The notes below the pieces were generated by a model, which was not told the origin of the DNA, ran no database searches, and saw nothing but the letters and a program-made list of their open reading frames with translations. A stretch of 64,000 nt of DNA from Winogradskyella wandonensis. Lineage in GTDB: Bacteria > Bacteroidota > Bacteroidia > Flavobacteriales > Flavobacteriaceae. Of this stretch, positions 8,193 through 17,010 are shown in pieces. Position 1 is the first letter of the stretch; every line of letters starts with the position of its first letter. The position numbers were made by a program, and so were the translations under genes. The stretch lies in NCBI RefSeq assembly GCF_004346845.1, contig NZ_SMGI01000002.1, forward strand, positions 682,001 through 746,000, given 5' to 3'.

Positions 8193-9201
8193 TTTTACTT
8201 TCTAAAAGTATATTTACATATTCATCCAATTTATTTTCTACTTTGGATATTTGTTCTTTACCATTTAAATCCCCATCTAAAAAGGCCTTCATTTTTTCAG
8301 CAATACTTAATGCATCCTTGGGATTAAAAGTTTCAACTTTTTCAAACACATCATAAGCATAAGGCAAATCTGAAACTAAAACCCTTAGCCCTAAGTCATG
8401 AGCTTCAATTAAAGGCATTCCAAAGGCCTCAGCAATAGAAGGAAATATTAAACAACTAGACTCTGAATATACCTGCTCTATTTCTGAGTTATCAATATAT
8501 CCTAAATTTACAATTTTATTGTTGTTCTTTTTATTTAATTCGTGTAAGCTCTCTATTAATTTTTTTTCTGTTTTAGGGATTGTTAAAACCACACTAGGCT
8601 CGTGTCCTTGTGCGTTTAAAATACTAATAGCATGAAATAATTTAGCGTGGTTTTTATGTGGAGCACCACTACTTACATAACAGAAATCGTATTTTTTATC
8701 TACTGATATGGTCTTATTAAACTTCTTATAAATTGGTATGTTTATAACATTTCTACATCTAGTCTTTTTGTTAATCAACTTTTCAATATGTGGAGATTGA
8801 ACTAAAACTCTGTCTACATTATTGCAAAATAACCTAAACCAAAGATTGTAGAACTGAAATTTAATCCCTGATGCCGTTAATAAATTTTTCTTCTTAAAAA
8901 AAAGCTCATTATAGAAAACAAGTGAAGACCTCTTGTTTTTAAAAAAAGGGGGGAGGTTACATAAAAAAACAACATTGCTTCTTTTTTTAAAATATCTTAC
9001 TATAGTAGACTTAAAAGTGGATTTTTTTATCTCTAAGTTTTTATATCCTTCTTTTTCTATTTCATTTATGACGTGATTATAATTTAAATAAATTATAGCA
9101 TCAACATTTTTAAACTGAATCTCCTCAAGTAACAATTTTAATAGAACTAAACCGCCTCCTGAATATATATTGCTAGCCTCTAAAATGATTTTCTTTCTCA
9201 A
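8176..9201 (-). CDS. Glycosyltransferase family 4 protein
   Basis: This 341-residue GT-B enzyme probably adds one sugar to the lipid-linked repeat unit at the inner face of the membrane. The acceptor domain starts with a glycine-rich loop (IYSGGGLVLL, about residues 12-21); the donor domain has FCYVSSGAPHKNHAKL near residue 178 and the signature S-I-A-E-A-F-G-M-P-L-I-E-A, including the two glutamates of the EX7E motif. No ATG is available at the amino end; TTG at 9201 gives MRKKIILEASNIYSGGG, a good family start, and an in-frame stop lies further upstream. A 90-base AT-rich gap precedes it, the largest gap among the transferase genes. Sugar specificity is unknown. Confidence 0.85.
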   Translation of the reverse strand: MRKKIILEASNIYSGGGLVLLKLLLEEIQFKNVDAIIYLNYNHVINEIEKEGYKNLEIKKSTFKSTIVRYFKKRSNVVFLCNLPPFFKNKRSSLVFYNELFFKKKNLLTASGIKFQFYNLWFRLFCNNVDRVLVQSPHIEKLINKKTRCRNVINIPIYKKFNKTISVDKKYDFCYVSSGAPHKNHAKLFHAISILNAQGHEPSVVLTIPKTEKKLIESLHELNKKNNNKIVNLGYIDNSEIEQVYSESSCLIFPSIAEAFGMPLIEAHDLGLRVLVSDLPYAYDVFEKVETFNPKDALSIAEKMKAFLDGDLNGKEQISKVENKLDEYVNILLESKNEDDQ

Positions 9202-9291
9202 ACTAAATATTAGTAAAAAACAAAAATAAATAATTGATTTTTGTTATGGTTAGTATTAACTAGTTATAAATAGAGATAAATACTAAATACT

Positions 9292-10329
9292 TTACCTAAT
9301 TATTGACAATAGGTTTGCTGATGTTGTTTGTAATGAAATTCTCTGAGAAAGTTTTTTACTATTATTCATCATTTCGATTAACTCAGAATCACTGCTATTC
9401 ATTATTTTCTCTAATTGAATAGTAAATTCTTTTCTGTCTAGTGGATTAAATAGATACCCATTATATCCATTAATCATAAACTCTGTAGATGCTCCTACTT
9501 TTTCAGATACTAATAGGGCTAAACCCATGGCAGTAAACTCATGTACTACTAAACCCCAAGGTTCAAATAAACTAGGTAAACAAAAAACAGATGATTTTTG
9601 AGCAATTACCGAAAGCTCTTCTTGAGATAAGAAGGGTAAATACGAAATTCCTTTATTATTTACCGATTTCTTTTCTCCTCCAACGATAGTTAATGTCCAA
9701 TCTTCATATTTAGAGTCTACTTTTAATTCTTTGAAAGAATCTATTAAAAGATTAATATTTTTCTCTTTGGCTATTCTACCTACATAAATTATATTTTTAT
9801 GAAGTTTACTTATTTCTTTATGTTTAAATTTTTCTAAATCTGCACAGTATAGGTTTTTAATTATTTGGGTTCTCTTAAAACCTATAGCTCTGGCTAACTC
9901 ATATTGATAGTAACCACTTACCCAACAAAAATCATATCTTTTCTTTAAAAAAAATCTAAAGTATAAACTTCCTAGGCACTGTCTAATGGATCCGCTCCAC
10001 TGAGTGTCCATTCCTATGACCACCTTGCAATTATTGTTTTTTATTTTTGATAGGGTATTGTTATACGATTTATGCCCCCATCCAGAAATAAATAATATGC
10101 TGGGAGAAAAAACCCTAATTTTATTTACGATATCATTTGATGATAGGTTTTCGGCAACGACGTATTCAAACCTCTTTGGATCTAAATTGTTATTAAAGCT
10201 AAATTTTGAAAACTTACCTTCTTGAATAGAAAAAAAAAGAATACTAGCATTATTTTCTGAAATCAACTCTTTACACATTGCGACCGTGTATGGCATTATC
10301 TCTGTATATAGAAATACTATTTTAATCAT
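9292..10329 (-). CDS. Glycosyltransferase family 4 protein
   Basis: This is a GT-B glycosyltransferase of 345 residues from the start chosen here. The donor half carries IIYVGRIAKEKNINLLIDSF near residue 180 and the typical PSLFEPWGLVVHEFTAMG segment with both glutamates of the EX7E motif. An ATG at 10374 would add 15 residues, but the peptide beginning MIKIVFLYTEIMPYT at 10329 matches the normal first beta strand and its ATG overlaps the stop of the upstream gene by eight bases, so it is preferred. It presumably adds one sugar of the repeat unit. Confidence 0.84.
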   Translation of the reverse strand: MIKIVFLYTEIMPYTVAMCKELISENNASILFFSIQEGKFSKFSFNNNLDPKRFEYVVAENLSSNDIVNKIRVFSPSILFISGWGHKSYNNTLSKIKNNNCKVVIGMDTQWSGSIRQCLGSLYFRFFLKKRYDFCWVSGYYQYELARAIGFKRTQIIKNLYCADLEKFKHKEISKLHKNIIYVGRIAKEKNINLLIDSFKELKVDSKYEDWTLTIVGGEKKSVNNKGISYLPFLSQEELSVIAQKSSVFCLPSLFEPWGLVVHEFTAMGLALLVSEKVGASTEFMINGYNGYLFNPLDRKEFTIQLEKIMNSSDSELIEMMNNSKKLSQRISLQTTSANLLSIIR

Positions 10330-11290
10330 CCTTAAAAAATTTAAAATACAAAATACCTGTAACAGGAATGGCAATGAAAAAATACTTAATAAATTGCTTA
10401 ATCGATATAATTTTAAAGGGGTTTATTTCTTTCATAAAATATCTATACTCTCTAAAGAAAGGTTTGTAATAATTTGACTTAACTGAATATGATAAAAAAT
10501 TTAACCAAAAAGAGATATTTAAATGAGAATGGTATTTAGATTTCTGTATATTGGAGTTAATATCCTTTACGCACTCTGCTAGCTTAAATAATTTTTCTCT
10601 CCTAAAACTGTTTGAAACAGAGTCTTCTCTATGAATATAGAGGTAATGTACTGTTGTAGAATTATATATACTAAAAAAACGATCATAAAGTTTTCCTGAG
10701 ATATTCCAATCCTGAAACATTGGCAAAGACTTAAAATTAATACCTTCCAGTAAATGACGATTTATAACTTTTGCTACAATATTACTCCTATAATCTTCTA
10801 TGATTTGATTAGTGTTTTTTGTTTTGTCTAAGAGTTTATCTCCATATTTAAACTCGAGCCTATCCTTAAAATATATGGTTTCTCCACTATCGTCTGTAGT
10901 AGAAATATTTAAACATAAAATATCAGGAGAATGTTCTTTTTTTAGGTTTATAATCTCAGAAAGTGAATTTTCTTTAGCCAATCTGTCATCGGAGTCTAAA
11001 TACATTACATAAGGAATGTCTGAATTACTCTTTTCGAAGAGAATCTGTCTCATTAAATTGGCATCTCCTGTTTCATTATACAAGCTCTTAAAGGAAAAAG
11101 TTTTATTAATTAACTTTGAAAGCGATTTTTCGCAATCAAAAAACTTCTCTCTTGATATCCCATTAAACCCAAAGTAAACCATAAAACTTTCACTGTCCTG
11201 CACTTTTAAAGATTCAATCATTTTTTTTTGGTAATGATTGAAATCATGTATAGGAATAAGTAAGCATAACTCTAATCTTTCTTCACTCAT
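10322..11290 (-). CDS. Glycosyltransferase family 2 (GT-A) protein
   Basis: It is a 322-residue GT-A glycosyltransferase. The amino domain opens with the strand LCLLIPIHDFNHYQKKMIES, and the nucleotide-sugar and metal site is the acidic run YLDSDDRL near residue 98. The last 100 residues are basic and aromatic with one possible membrane-associated helix (FIKYFFIAIPVTGILYF), which is common for polysaccharide transferases that work at the membrane. The start overlaps the stop of the polymerase gene by four bases. Sugar specificity cannot be told. Confidence 0.82.
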   Translation of the reverse strand: MSEERLELCLLIPIHDFNHYQKKMIESLKVQDSESFMVYFGFNGISREKFFDCEKSLSKLINKTFSFKSLYNETGDANLMRQILFEKSNSDIPYVMYLDSDDRLAKENSLSEIINLKKEHSPDILCLNISTTDDSGETIYFKDRLEFKYGDKLLDKTKNTNQIIEDYRSNIVAKVINRHLLEGINFKSLPMFQDWNISGKLYDRFFSIYNSTTVHYLYIHREDSVSNSFRREKLFKLAECVKDINSNIQKSKYHSHLNISFWLNFLSYSVKSNYYKPFFREYRYFMKEINPFKIISIKQFIKYFFIAIPVTGILYFKFFKDD

Positions 11291-12495
11291 TTAAACTTTA
11301 TTCTTTTAGAAACGATTATAGACATTAAAATCATTGCTATTATATATGTGTTGCCAAGCATGTTACCTAATCTAAAATAAAACAAACCAGATATATAAAA
11401 ATGAATGATTAAAGAGTATGCAATAATATATCCCAGCGGATGTTTATTCTTTAAAATTTGCCTAAATATAAAGTTCATAAACAACAATATTAACACGCAG
11501 GTAAAAAGTCCATTGATATTATAAAAATCTGTTATGAAGGTGCCAAAATTCCACTCGTACGCCATGGTACGTTCTAATTCTTCATTATGTAATGGCCAGA
11601 TAATTGGAAAACGGAAAAATGGTCCATAGAAATTATCGTATTCCGACCTTATTAAATAATTCTCAGCAAAAGTATAAGGTTGTTGTGCAACATAACCTAT
11701 GATACCATTAAAAAAATCTGAAATATTTTTATGAAATCTTTGTGCTGTTATATACCCTAAAACAATCAAAAACACTAAGGACGATAGCCATATGTAACTT
11801 TGTTTTTTAGTGATTTTTCGTTTCAAAATGCTAGGGACCTTTCCATAACAATTGAGCTGAACTACCAGAAATATAAAAATATAATAAATAAAACCATCTC
11901 TTGCCTGAAATGCTAGCGAATTAAAAATGTACGATAAACTAGCTAATCCTAAAATATACTTGTTGAACTTAAACATGTTATTTAAATTCAAAAAAAACAG
12001 AACTATAATTAGGGGGTTAAATGCTGTAAACGTAACAAATAAGGTAGTGAAAATAGACTTAGGGAGTATTGATCCTTTTTCAAGCTGTAAAACATCTACA
12101 CGTACTTTTTCTGCCCCAAGTCCAAATGCCTCAATGACTGAAGGTAGAAAATATAATACTGCTAAAAAATTACCATAAACTAAAATCTTAACCAGAATCA
12201 TATTTCTCTTTGACAGCTTAAGCTTAGAGTTAACGTTTACTATTGGCCTCAGTTTCATTAATGGATATAAAGCCAATAATATTAGAGCACCAAAAAGTAA
12301 AAAAGAACCAACACTATATTCGTCTATTGACCTGTAAGACTTAATGTCTTTTGATACATCGTAAAAAATTGAGAGTATAATTGACGCATAGTATATCATA
12401 AATAAAAAGCGTGTATCCTTTGGTTTGTTTTTTGGCTTTATAAAGTAAAAACATAAAGGAAACAAAATGGCTAATATGATTGCGCTTGAACTCAT
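11287..12495 (-). CDS. O-antigen polymerase (Wzy)-like polytopic membrane protein
   Basis: This is a 402-residue protein with about ten to twelve hydrophobic helices and a long periplasmic loop in the second half (around 265-310) containing RSEYDNFYGPFFRFPIIWPL, the layout expected of a Wzy polymerase, which joins repeat units in the periplasm. Wzy proteins share little sequence, so the call rests on topology and position, between a flippase and a glycosyltransferase with four-base overlaps on both sides. Another possibility is an uncharacterised oligosaccharide repeat-unit polymerase of the same broad family. Confidence 0.75.
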   Translation of the reverse strand: MSSSAIILAILFPLCFYFIKPKNKPKDTRFLFMIYYASIILSIFYDVSKDIKSYRSIDEYSVGSFLLFGALILLALYPLMKLRPIVNVNSKLKLSKRNMILVKILVYGNFLAVLYFLPSVIEAFGLGAEKVRVDVLQLEKGSILPKSIFTTLFVTFTAFNPLIIVLFFLNLNNMFKFNKYILGLASLSYIFNSLAFQARDGFIYYIFIFLVVQLNCYGKVPSILKRKITKKQSYIWLSSLVFLIVLGYITAQRFHKNISDFFNGIIGYVAQQPYTFAENYLIRSEYDNFYGPFFRFPIIWPLHNEELERTMAYEWNFGTFITDFYNINGLFTCVLILLFMNFIFRQILKNKHPLGYIIAYSLIIHFYISGLFYFRLGNMLGNTYIIAMILMSIIVSKRIKFK

Positions 12496-13964
12496 AATTC
12501 AAGAAACTTATTAAGTTTTACTACTTTAAGCTTCACGCCAACAGCGAAATAAATTAGGAAATAAATTAATGTCACTAAGACTATCAATAGATACAAGTTA
12601 AAATGATTTAATAAGAGCCCAAATATATAATAAGCGAAAATAGAAAGTGTAAAGGATAGTAATAATATTTTAAATAACGGTATTAAGGGAATAACCGATT
12701 TTATTTTAGTAGTCTTTTGAATTGTTGAAAAGTTGAATGGTACTGTCCATAGTAGTACAGATAGTACTGTTGCGATTGCAACGCCTTTAACTCCTAAGAA
12801 CTTTAAAAGAATAATACTCAAAGAAAAGTTAACTAGAAGCTCTATTAAACTTCTGAATAGAAAAATTTTGCTATGCCCAAGTGCTATAAGTATATCAGAA
12901 AAGATAATAATCCTAATTGGTAAAAGCAATAAATAGATAGAGAAGATTACCGCTGCATCGGCATACTGTATGCCAAATAAAAATATCATAATCTGTTCGG
13001 AAAACACTATCGAGAAACAAAATACTGGAAACAGGAAACAAGCAGATATTTCCATACTGTTCTTAAACAAGTTTATCGCGTTCTGATATCTTTTCGTAGA
13101 GCAAAATTCATTTAGTTTGCCAATAGTTAAACCAGATAAGGTGCTTGTTATTATTATTATTACTGGTATTTCAAAAGCACCATTAATATAATTGGCAAAA
13201 TCCTCAGTGGTAAAATTGTTTAGAACTATTATTTTGTCTAGGTGAGTAGATAATATACCTACTAAAAGTGCTAATGCATAGGGCGTAGAATATCTAATCT
13301 GAGAGGCTATAGTTTTTTTATTTATTGCATTTAGCTTTAATTTTAAAATTCTTAAAAGTAAAATTATAACAATTGCATAAATTAAAACTCTAACTAGAAT
13401 TAAGTATAAGAGGCTGTTAAACCCCATCAGAACAAGATAATTGAGTATTAATAATCCTAAAAATTGAAATATTGTAATTCTTAGTATAGGCTTAATCTTC
13501 TTTACGTATACAAAATATGCTATACAAAGCCTAATTGTAGTTTGAATTAACACAAAAGAAATCGTTAACCATAGATAGCTTATTAACTCTTTTGCTTCTT
13601 CAAAATAAATTAAATTAAGTTTATTTATAACTATCGCTATTATGATAAATGGGATTCCAAAAAGCGCAACTATGGAAATTGAGTTAATTAGAGTTTTTCG
13701 TTTGTCTCTCTCAACTCCAAAAAAATAAAACACTGTATTTGCTAGACCAAAAGAGATAAAAGGAACTAATAATTCTGATATGAAAAACACCTGTCGATAG
13801 AGGCCGTAAGTGTTTTTGTCTAAAAAACGACTTAATAATATTATAATAAGAATGTTGCCAAAAGAACTTACTAGGTTATAAAATAGAAAGCTGGTGTTTT
13901 TACCTTTTACAATACTATTAATCTTTTGGAAAAACACTCCCAAATTCTTTTTTTGGCTCTTCAT
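12492..13964 (-). CDS. Wzx-type polysaccharide flippase (MOP superfamily)
   Basis: With 490 residues and about 12 to 14 hydrophobic helices it fits the PST/Wzx group that flips undecaprenyl-linked repeat units across the inner membrane. The amino segment SFLFYNLVSSFGNILIIILL followed by a D-K-N-T-Y-G-L-Y-R-Q turn is the classic opening of these proteins, and an isolated basic/polar loop lies in the middle. The start overlaps the end of the acyltransferase gene by 47 bases and the end overlaps the polymerase gene by four. It is the second flippase of the locus. Confidence 0.85.
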   Translation of the reverse strand: MKSQKKNLGVFFQKINSIVKGKNTSFLFYNLVSSFGNILIIILLSRFLDKNTYGLYRQVFFISELLVPFISFGLANTVFYFFGVERDKRKTLINSISIVALFGIPFIIIAIVINKLNLIYFEEAKELISYLWLTISFVLIQTTIRLCIAYFVYVKKIKPILRITIFQFLGLLILNYLVLMGFNSLLYLILVRVLIYAIVIILLLRILKLKLNAINKKTIASQIRYSTPYALALLVGILSTHLDKIIVLNNFTTEDFANYINGAFEIPVIIIITSTLSGLTIGKLNEFCSTKRYQNAINLFKNSMEISACFLFPVFCFSIVFSEQIMIFLFGIQYADAAVIFSIYLLLLPIRIIIFSDILIALGHSKIFLFRSLIELLVNFSLSIILLKFLGVKGVAIATVLSVLLWTVPFNFSTIQKTTKIKSVIPLIPLFKILLLSFTLSIFAYYIFGLLLNHFNLYLLIVLVTLIYFLIYFAVGVKLKVVKLNKFLEL

Positions 13965-14496
13965 TAAATAAGTTTAGTTTCTTTCGTTTACCAATTGGTC
14001 TTGCTGGGCTTCCCCCAACAATAGTAAATGGTTCGACATCTTGTGTAACAGTAGACCCCATTGCAACAATACAACCTTTACCAAGTCGGACACCTGGAAT
14101 TATATTTACATTCATTCCAATCCAGCAAGACTCTTCTATTACAACGGGTTTATTTATATAAGTATTATCATAAGGAATACTCAAATCACTCTCATAATTA
14201 TGGTTAGAAGAGTATATACAAACGTTTCTAGAAATCTGTGTATTTCTCCCAATCCTAATGCCTCCCAAAGCAAATAAAAAATAATTATTTCCAATCCTTA
14301 CATTATCTTCTATAACTAAATTTTCTTTGCCTAAAATCTGACCATTTCCATGTAGTATAACATTTTTTCCTGTCTTAATACCTCTACTTACCATTATAGA
14401 ATTAGCTTTTCTAATCAAGTGAACTAAATATTTATTAAAAATGTAAACAGGTATACAGATGATGTAAATAATCCCTGTTTTAATAATGCTCTTCAT
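13918..14496 (-). CDS. Left-handed beta-helix acyltransferase (sugar O-acetyltransferase)
   Basis: The product has 192 residues with an amino-terminal hydrophobic segment (about 5-25) and then hexapeptide-repeat coils: IGNNYFLFALGGIRIGRNTQIS, then a catalytic-type histidine in SNHNYE, then the run W-I-G-M-N-V-N-I-I-P-G-V and GSTVTQDVEPFTIVGGSPAR. This is the acetyl-CoA dependent acetyltransferase pattern of WbbJ and maltose O-acetyltransferase relatives, predicted to decorate the polysaccharide. It overlaps both neighbours, so it belongs to the same transcript. The acceptor sugar is unknown. Confidence 0.87.
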   Translation of the reverse strand: MKSIIKTGIIYIICIPVYIFNKYLVHLIRKANSIMVSRGIKTGKNVILHGNGQILGKENLVIEDNVRIGNNYFLFALGGIRIGRNTQISRNVCIYSSNHNYESDLSIPYDNTYINKPVVIEESCWIGMNVNIIPGVRLGKGCIVAMGSTVTQDVEPFTIVGGSPARPIGKRKKLNLFNEEPKKEFGSVFPKD

Positions 14497-15631
14497 TATT
14501 TTTAAATTTATAAATTATAGAATAAAAAAAGCTAAACATCATAATTCCTAAGGCTCTTGCTAAAAAGGACTCTACAAAACCAAACAACAGGAATACAGCT
14601 CCAATTAACTGATATTCTCTTTTTTTAATTAAACCAACCTCTTTAATGTAAAAATAACCTAGCACTAAAAAGGGTAACAATCCATATTCTAATATGTATT
14701 GTAAGTATTGATTATGAGCGTTAAAACCTTTTATTTTCTCTTTATGCTCCGTGTATTGATACAGCTGCTTTTTAACTTTTATAATTCCTACTCCTATGAA
14801 TCTATTTTCCTTGATGAGTTCTGTAGATGATTTCCAAAGAAAAAGCCTATTATCTGTACTAATACTGCTTATTAAAAAAAAAGCAAGAACTACCAATGCC
14901 TGAAAAGTAATTACTAATACTTGTAAATTTCTTATGAGTTTTCCTAAAGGTTTTTTTAAGATTATTAACATCAAAATAGAACCTGCTATTATAAAACTAA
15001 CTAGGCTAAAAGATTGAAATAAAGCTAAGACTAAAACGATTGCAAATAAATACAATCTCTTTTTAGAAAAATTATTTCTAACAAAGTAGAGTAACAATAA
15101 AGATAGGGTGACTAAGACCCCAAAATATGAGTGATGAGTATATTCAGTAAATTGAGAGTGAAATAGGAAGTTTGCTGATTTGGGGATTGAGTTAAACCAA
15201 GTACAAGTTATACATCCTCTACTAACAAAAGAATATCCATTTTCAATAAACTTAAAAAATGCAATGCCCATTAATATTAAATAAGAAGATATGGTGCCAA
15301 TAATAAATGCTTTGTATATCTTATGCTTAACCACCTGAGCATTGACGATTATAAATGGTAATATTAAAAAGCTCAATCTTCTCTCAAAAATTTTTAAATC
15401 AAATCCTGTTTCGTTTAAAAAATGAAATAGTAAGGCGAAAAAAACTAGCACAAACAACAAATAATGCTTTGGCAATTTCAAGAACCTACCTTTAAATATT
15501 AAAAGAATTGTTGTAAGACCAATAAAAACAGAACACAACTTCTCGCTTACAGGAAGTGAGAAAGAAATTAACAAAACCATTGTTTTTATAGCTTTATCAA
15601 TTTTGATTATGTTGGTGTCTTTTAATATCAT
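14480..15631 (-). CDS. O-antigen ligase/polymerase family (WaaL/Wzy_C-like) membrane protein
   Basis: It is a 383-residue protein with about ten membrane helices and a large periplasmic loop. The loop ends with RFIGVGIIKVKKQLYQYTEH and AHNQYLQYILEYGLLPFLVL, and the H-N-Q-Y-L-Q-Y-I-L-E-Y-G run is the well-known hallmark of the O-antigen ligase domain family. Such proteins either transfer the finished polysaccharide to lipid A-core (WaaL) or polymerise it; the family does not separate the two roles. Its place between a flippase and an acetyltransferase inside a repeat-unit cluster leans toward polymerase. Confidence 0.83.
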   Translation of the reverse strand: MILKDTNIIKIDKAIKTMVLLISFSLPVSEKLCSVFIGLTTILLIFKGRFLKLPKHYLLFVLVFFALLFHFLNETGFDLKIFERRLSFLILPFIIVNAQVVKHKIYKAFIIGTISSYLILMGIAFFKFIENGYSFVSRGCITCTWFNSIPKSANFLFHSQFTEYTHHSYFGVLVTLSLLLLYFVRNNFSKKRLYLFAIVLVLALFQSFSLVSFIIAGSILMLIILKKPLGKLIRNLQVLVITFQALVVLAFFLISSISTDNRLFLWKSSTELIKENRFIGVGIIKVKKQLYQYTEHKEKIKGFNAHNQYLQYILEYGLLPFLVLGYFYIKEVGLIKKREYQLIGAVFLLFGFVESFLARALGIMMFSFFYSIIYKFKNNEEHY

Positions 15632-15645
15632 CTTTTTTTACGCAT

Positions 15646-16959
15646 TTATGTGTCTGATTCTAATTTAGCTTTTTTTACTTTTTTTGAATATTGATAATAT
15701 AATGGAATTGCAAATAAAAAGGCAAGTATAATTGAAGACGCTATAAAATAACCATCTAGGCCATAAGATTTAATAAAGAAAATTTTAAAAGGAACACCTA
15801 TAAATGTCATCACAGAATAGATAATAACCTGTACAGAAATACTATTGGCCGAGTTTAAGTATGCAATAAAAACATTTCCTAGACTGAACATTAAATACAT
15901 TAATCCAACTATAAGAAATAAGTAAACTTTATATTCTTTCGTCTGGTTTATCCAAAGACTAATGATTTCGTTACCGAAAAAGAACATTGTCAAAGAAAGG
16001 AGAAGTAACCCTGTTGTTACAGTTAATAAAGACCTTCTAACAATCATCTTAATCTTAGAGACTTGTTTTTTTTGATATGCCTCTCCAAAAACAGGCCATA
16101 ATACTGAAATTATTATCATTATACCTACCATACATATCTCATATGGTCTTTTTATAATATCATAATCTTTAAGCATTTGAAAATTTCCAAAACCACTGAT
16201 AAGGTAGGTGTCAATTGTATTTGAAAAGAAAAAGAATAAACTAACTAAAAAGAAATAAAAAGACTTTTTAAATAATGGCGGAAGTAAATTTTGCCTAGTA
16301 AACTTCGTTGACTGTAATATAGGCTTCTTTATGAAGAAAAAATAAATAATTCCATTCAGCATGTCTGTTAAAAGTATGACACTATAATAAAAAAAGACTA
16401 TGTCAAAAATATTATAAGTGTTTTTGGCCATAATAAAAATTCCAACACCTTGAATTATTTTTTGTATGACCTCAACAAAATGAAAAACAGCATTATCTAA
16501 AAAACCAAATTGTATTTTCTGAATAAGTGTAAAGGGAAGAATTAGAAAGAAAACAACCGAAATTTTGAATAAATCTAAATTCTTAGCAGATTTAATTATA
16601 TCCGGTAAAAAATCATATGATTTAGGCTCTTTTAAGATAAAAAGAATAAAAACCGTCAATAAAGTCAAAACAAGAGAAACAATTAATAAAAAACTAAATG
16701 ATTGAATAATAATCTCTTTTATCTTTCCAAATTGTTTAGAATTTCTGAAAAATAATATTTCGTTAATTAAAACACTTCCTAAACCAAAGTCTAAAACACC
16801 AAAAATTGTAATCAGTTGAGTTAACAATATGTATATGCCAAATTCATCTGCAGAATAATTGTTTACAAGCAACGGAATAATTAGCATAATGTTTATTAAT
16901 CCTATTGCTTTTGCAAAAAAAGAAAGGCCAATTGAACTTACATAGTACTTTAGATTCAT
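15646..16959 (-). CDS. Wzx-type polysaccharide flippase (MOP superfamily)
   Basis: This 437-residue membrane protein has around twelve hydrophobic helices. The opening YVSSIGLSFFAKAIGLINIM, then a D-E-F-G-I-Y-I-L-L turn and FGVLDFGLGSVLINEI, is typical of the polysaccharide transporter family. It is predicted to move lipid-linked repeat units to the periplasm. It is distinct in sequence and length from the other flippase, at 12492-13964. Gaps of 14 and 51 bases separate it from its neighbours. Confidence 0.86.
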   Translation of the reverse strand: MNLKYYVSSIGLSFFAKAIGLINIMLIIPLLVNNYSADEFGIYILLTQLITIFGVLDFGLGSVLINEILFFRNSKQFGKIKEIIIQSFSFLLIVSLVLTLLTVFILFILKEPKSYDFLPDIIKSAKNLDLFKISVVFFLILPFTLIQKIQFGFLDNAVFHFVEVIQKIIQGVGIFIMAKNTYNIFDIVFFYYSVILLTDMLNGIIYFFFIKKPILQSTKFTRQNLLPPLFKKSFYFFLVSLFFFFSNTIDTYLISGFGNFQMLKDYDIIKRPYEICMVGIMIIISVLWPVFGEAYQKKQVSKIKMIVRRSLLTVTTGLLLLSLTMFFFGNEIISLWINQTKEYKVYLFLIVGLMYLMFSLGNVFIAYLNSANSISVQVIIYSVMTFIGVPFKIFFIKSYGLDGYFIASSIILAFLFAIPLYYQYSKKVKKAKLESDT

Positions 16960-17010
16960 TTTTTTTGCCTACACAATTAGAGTTAACGCCTAATAATTTG
17001 TTTTTACAGA

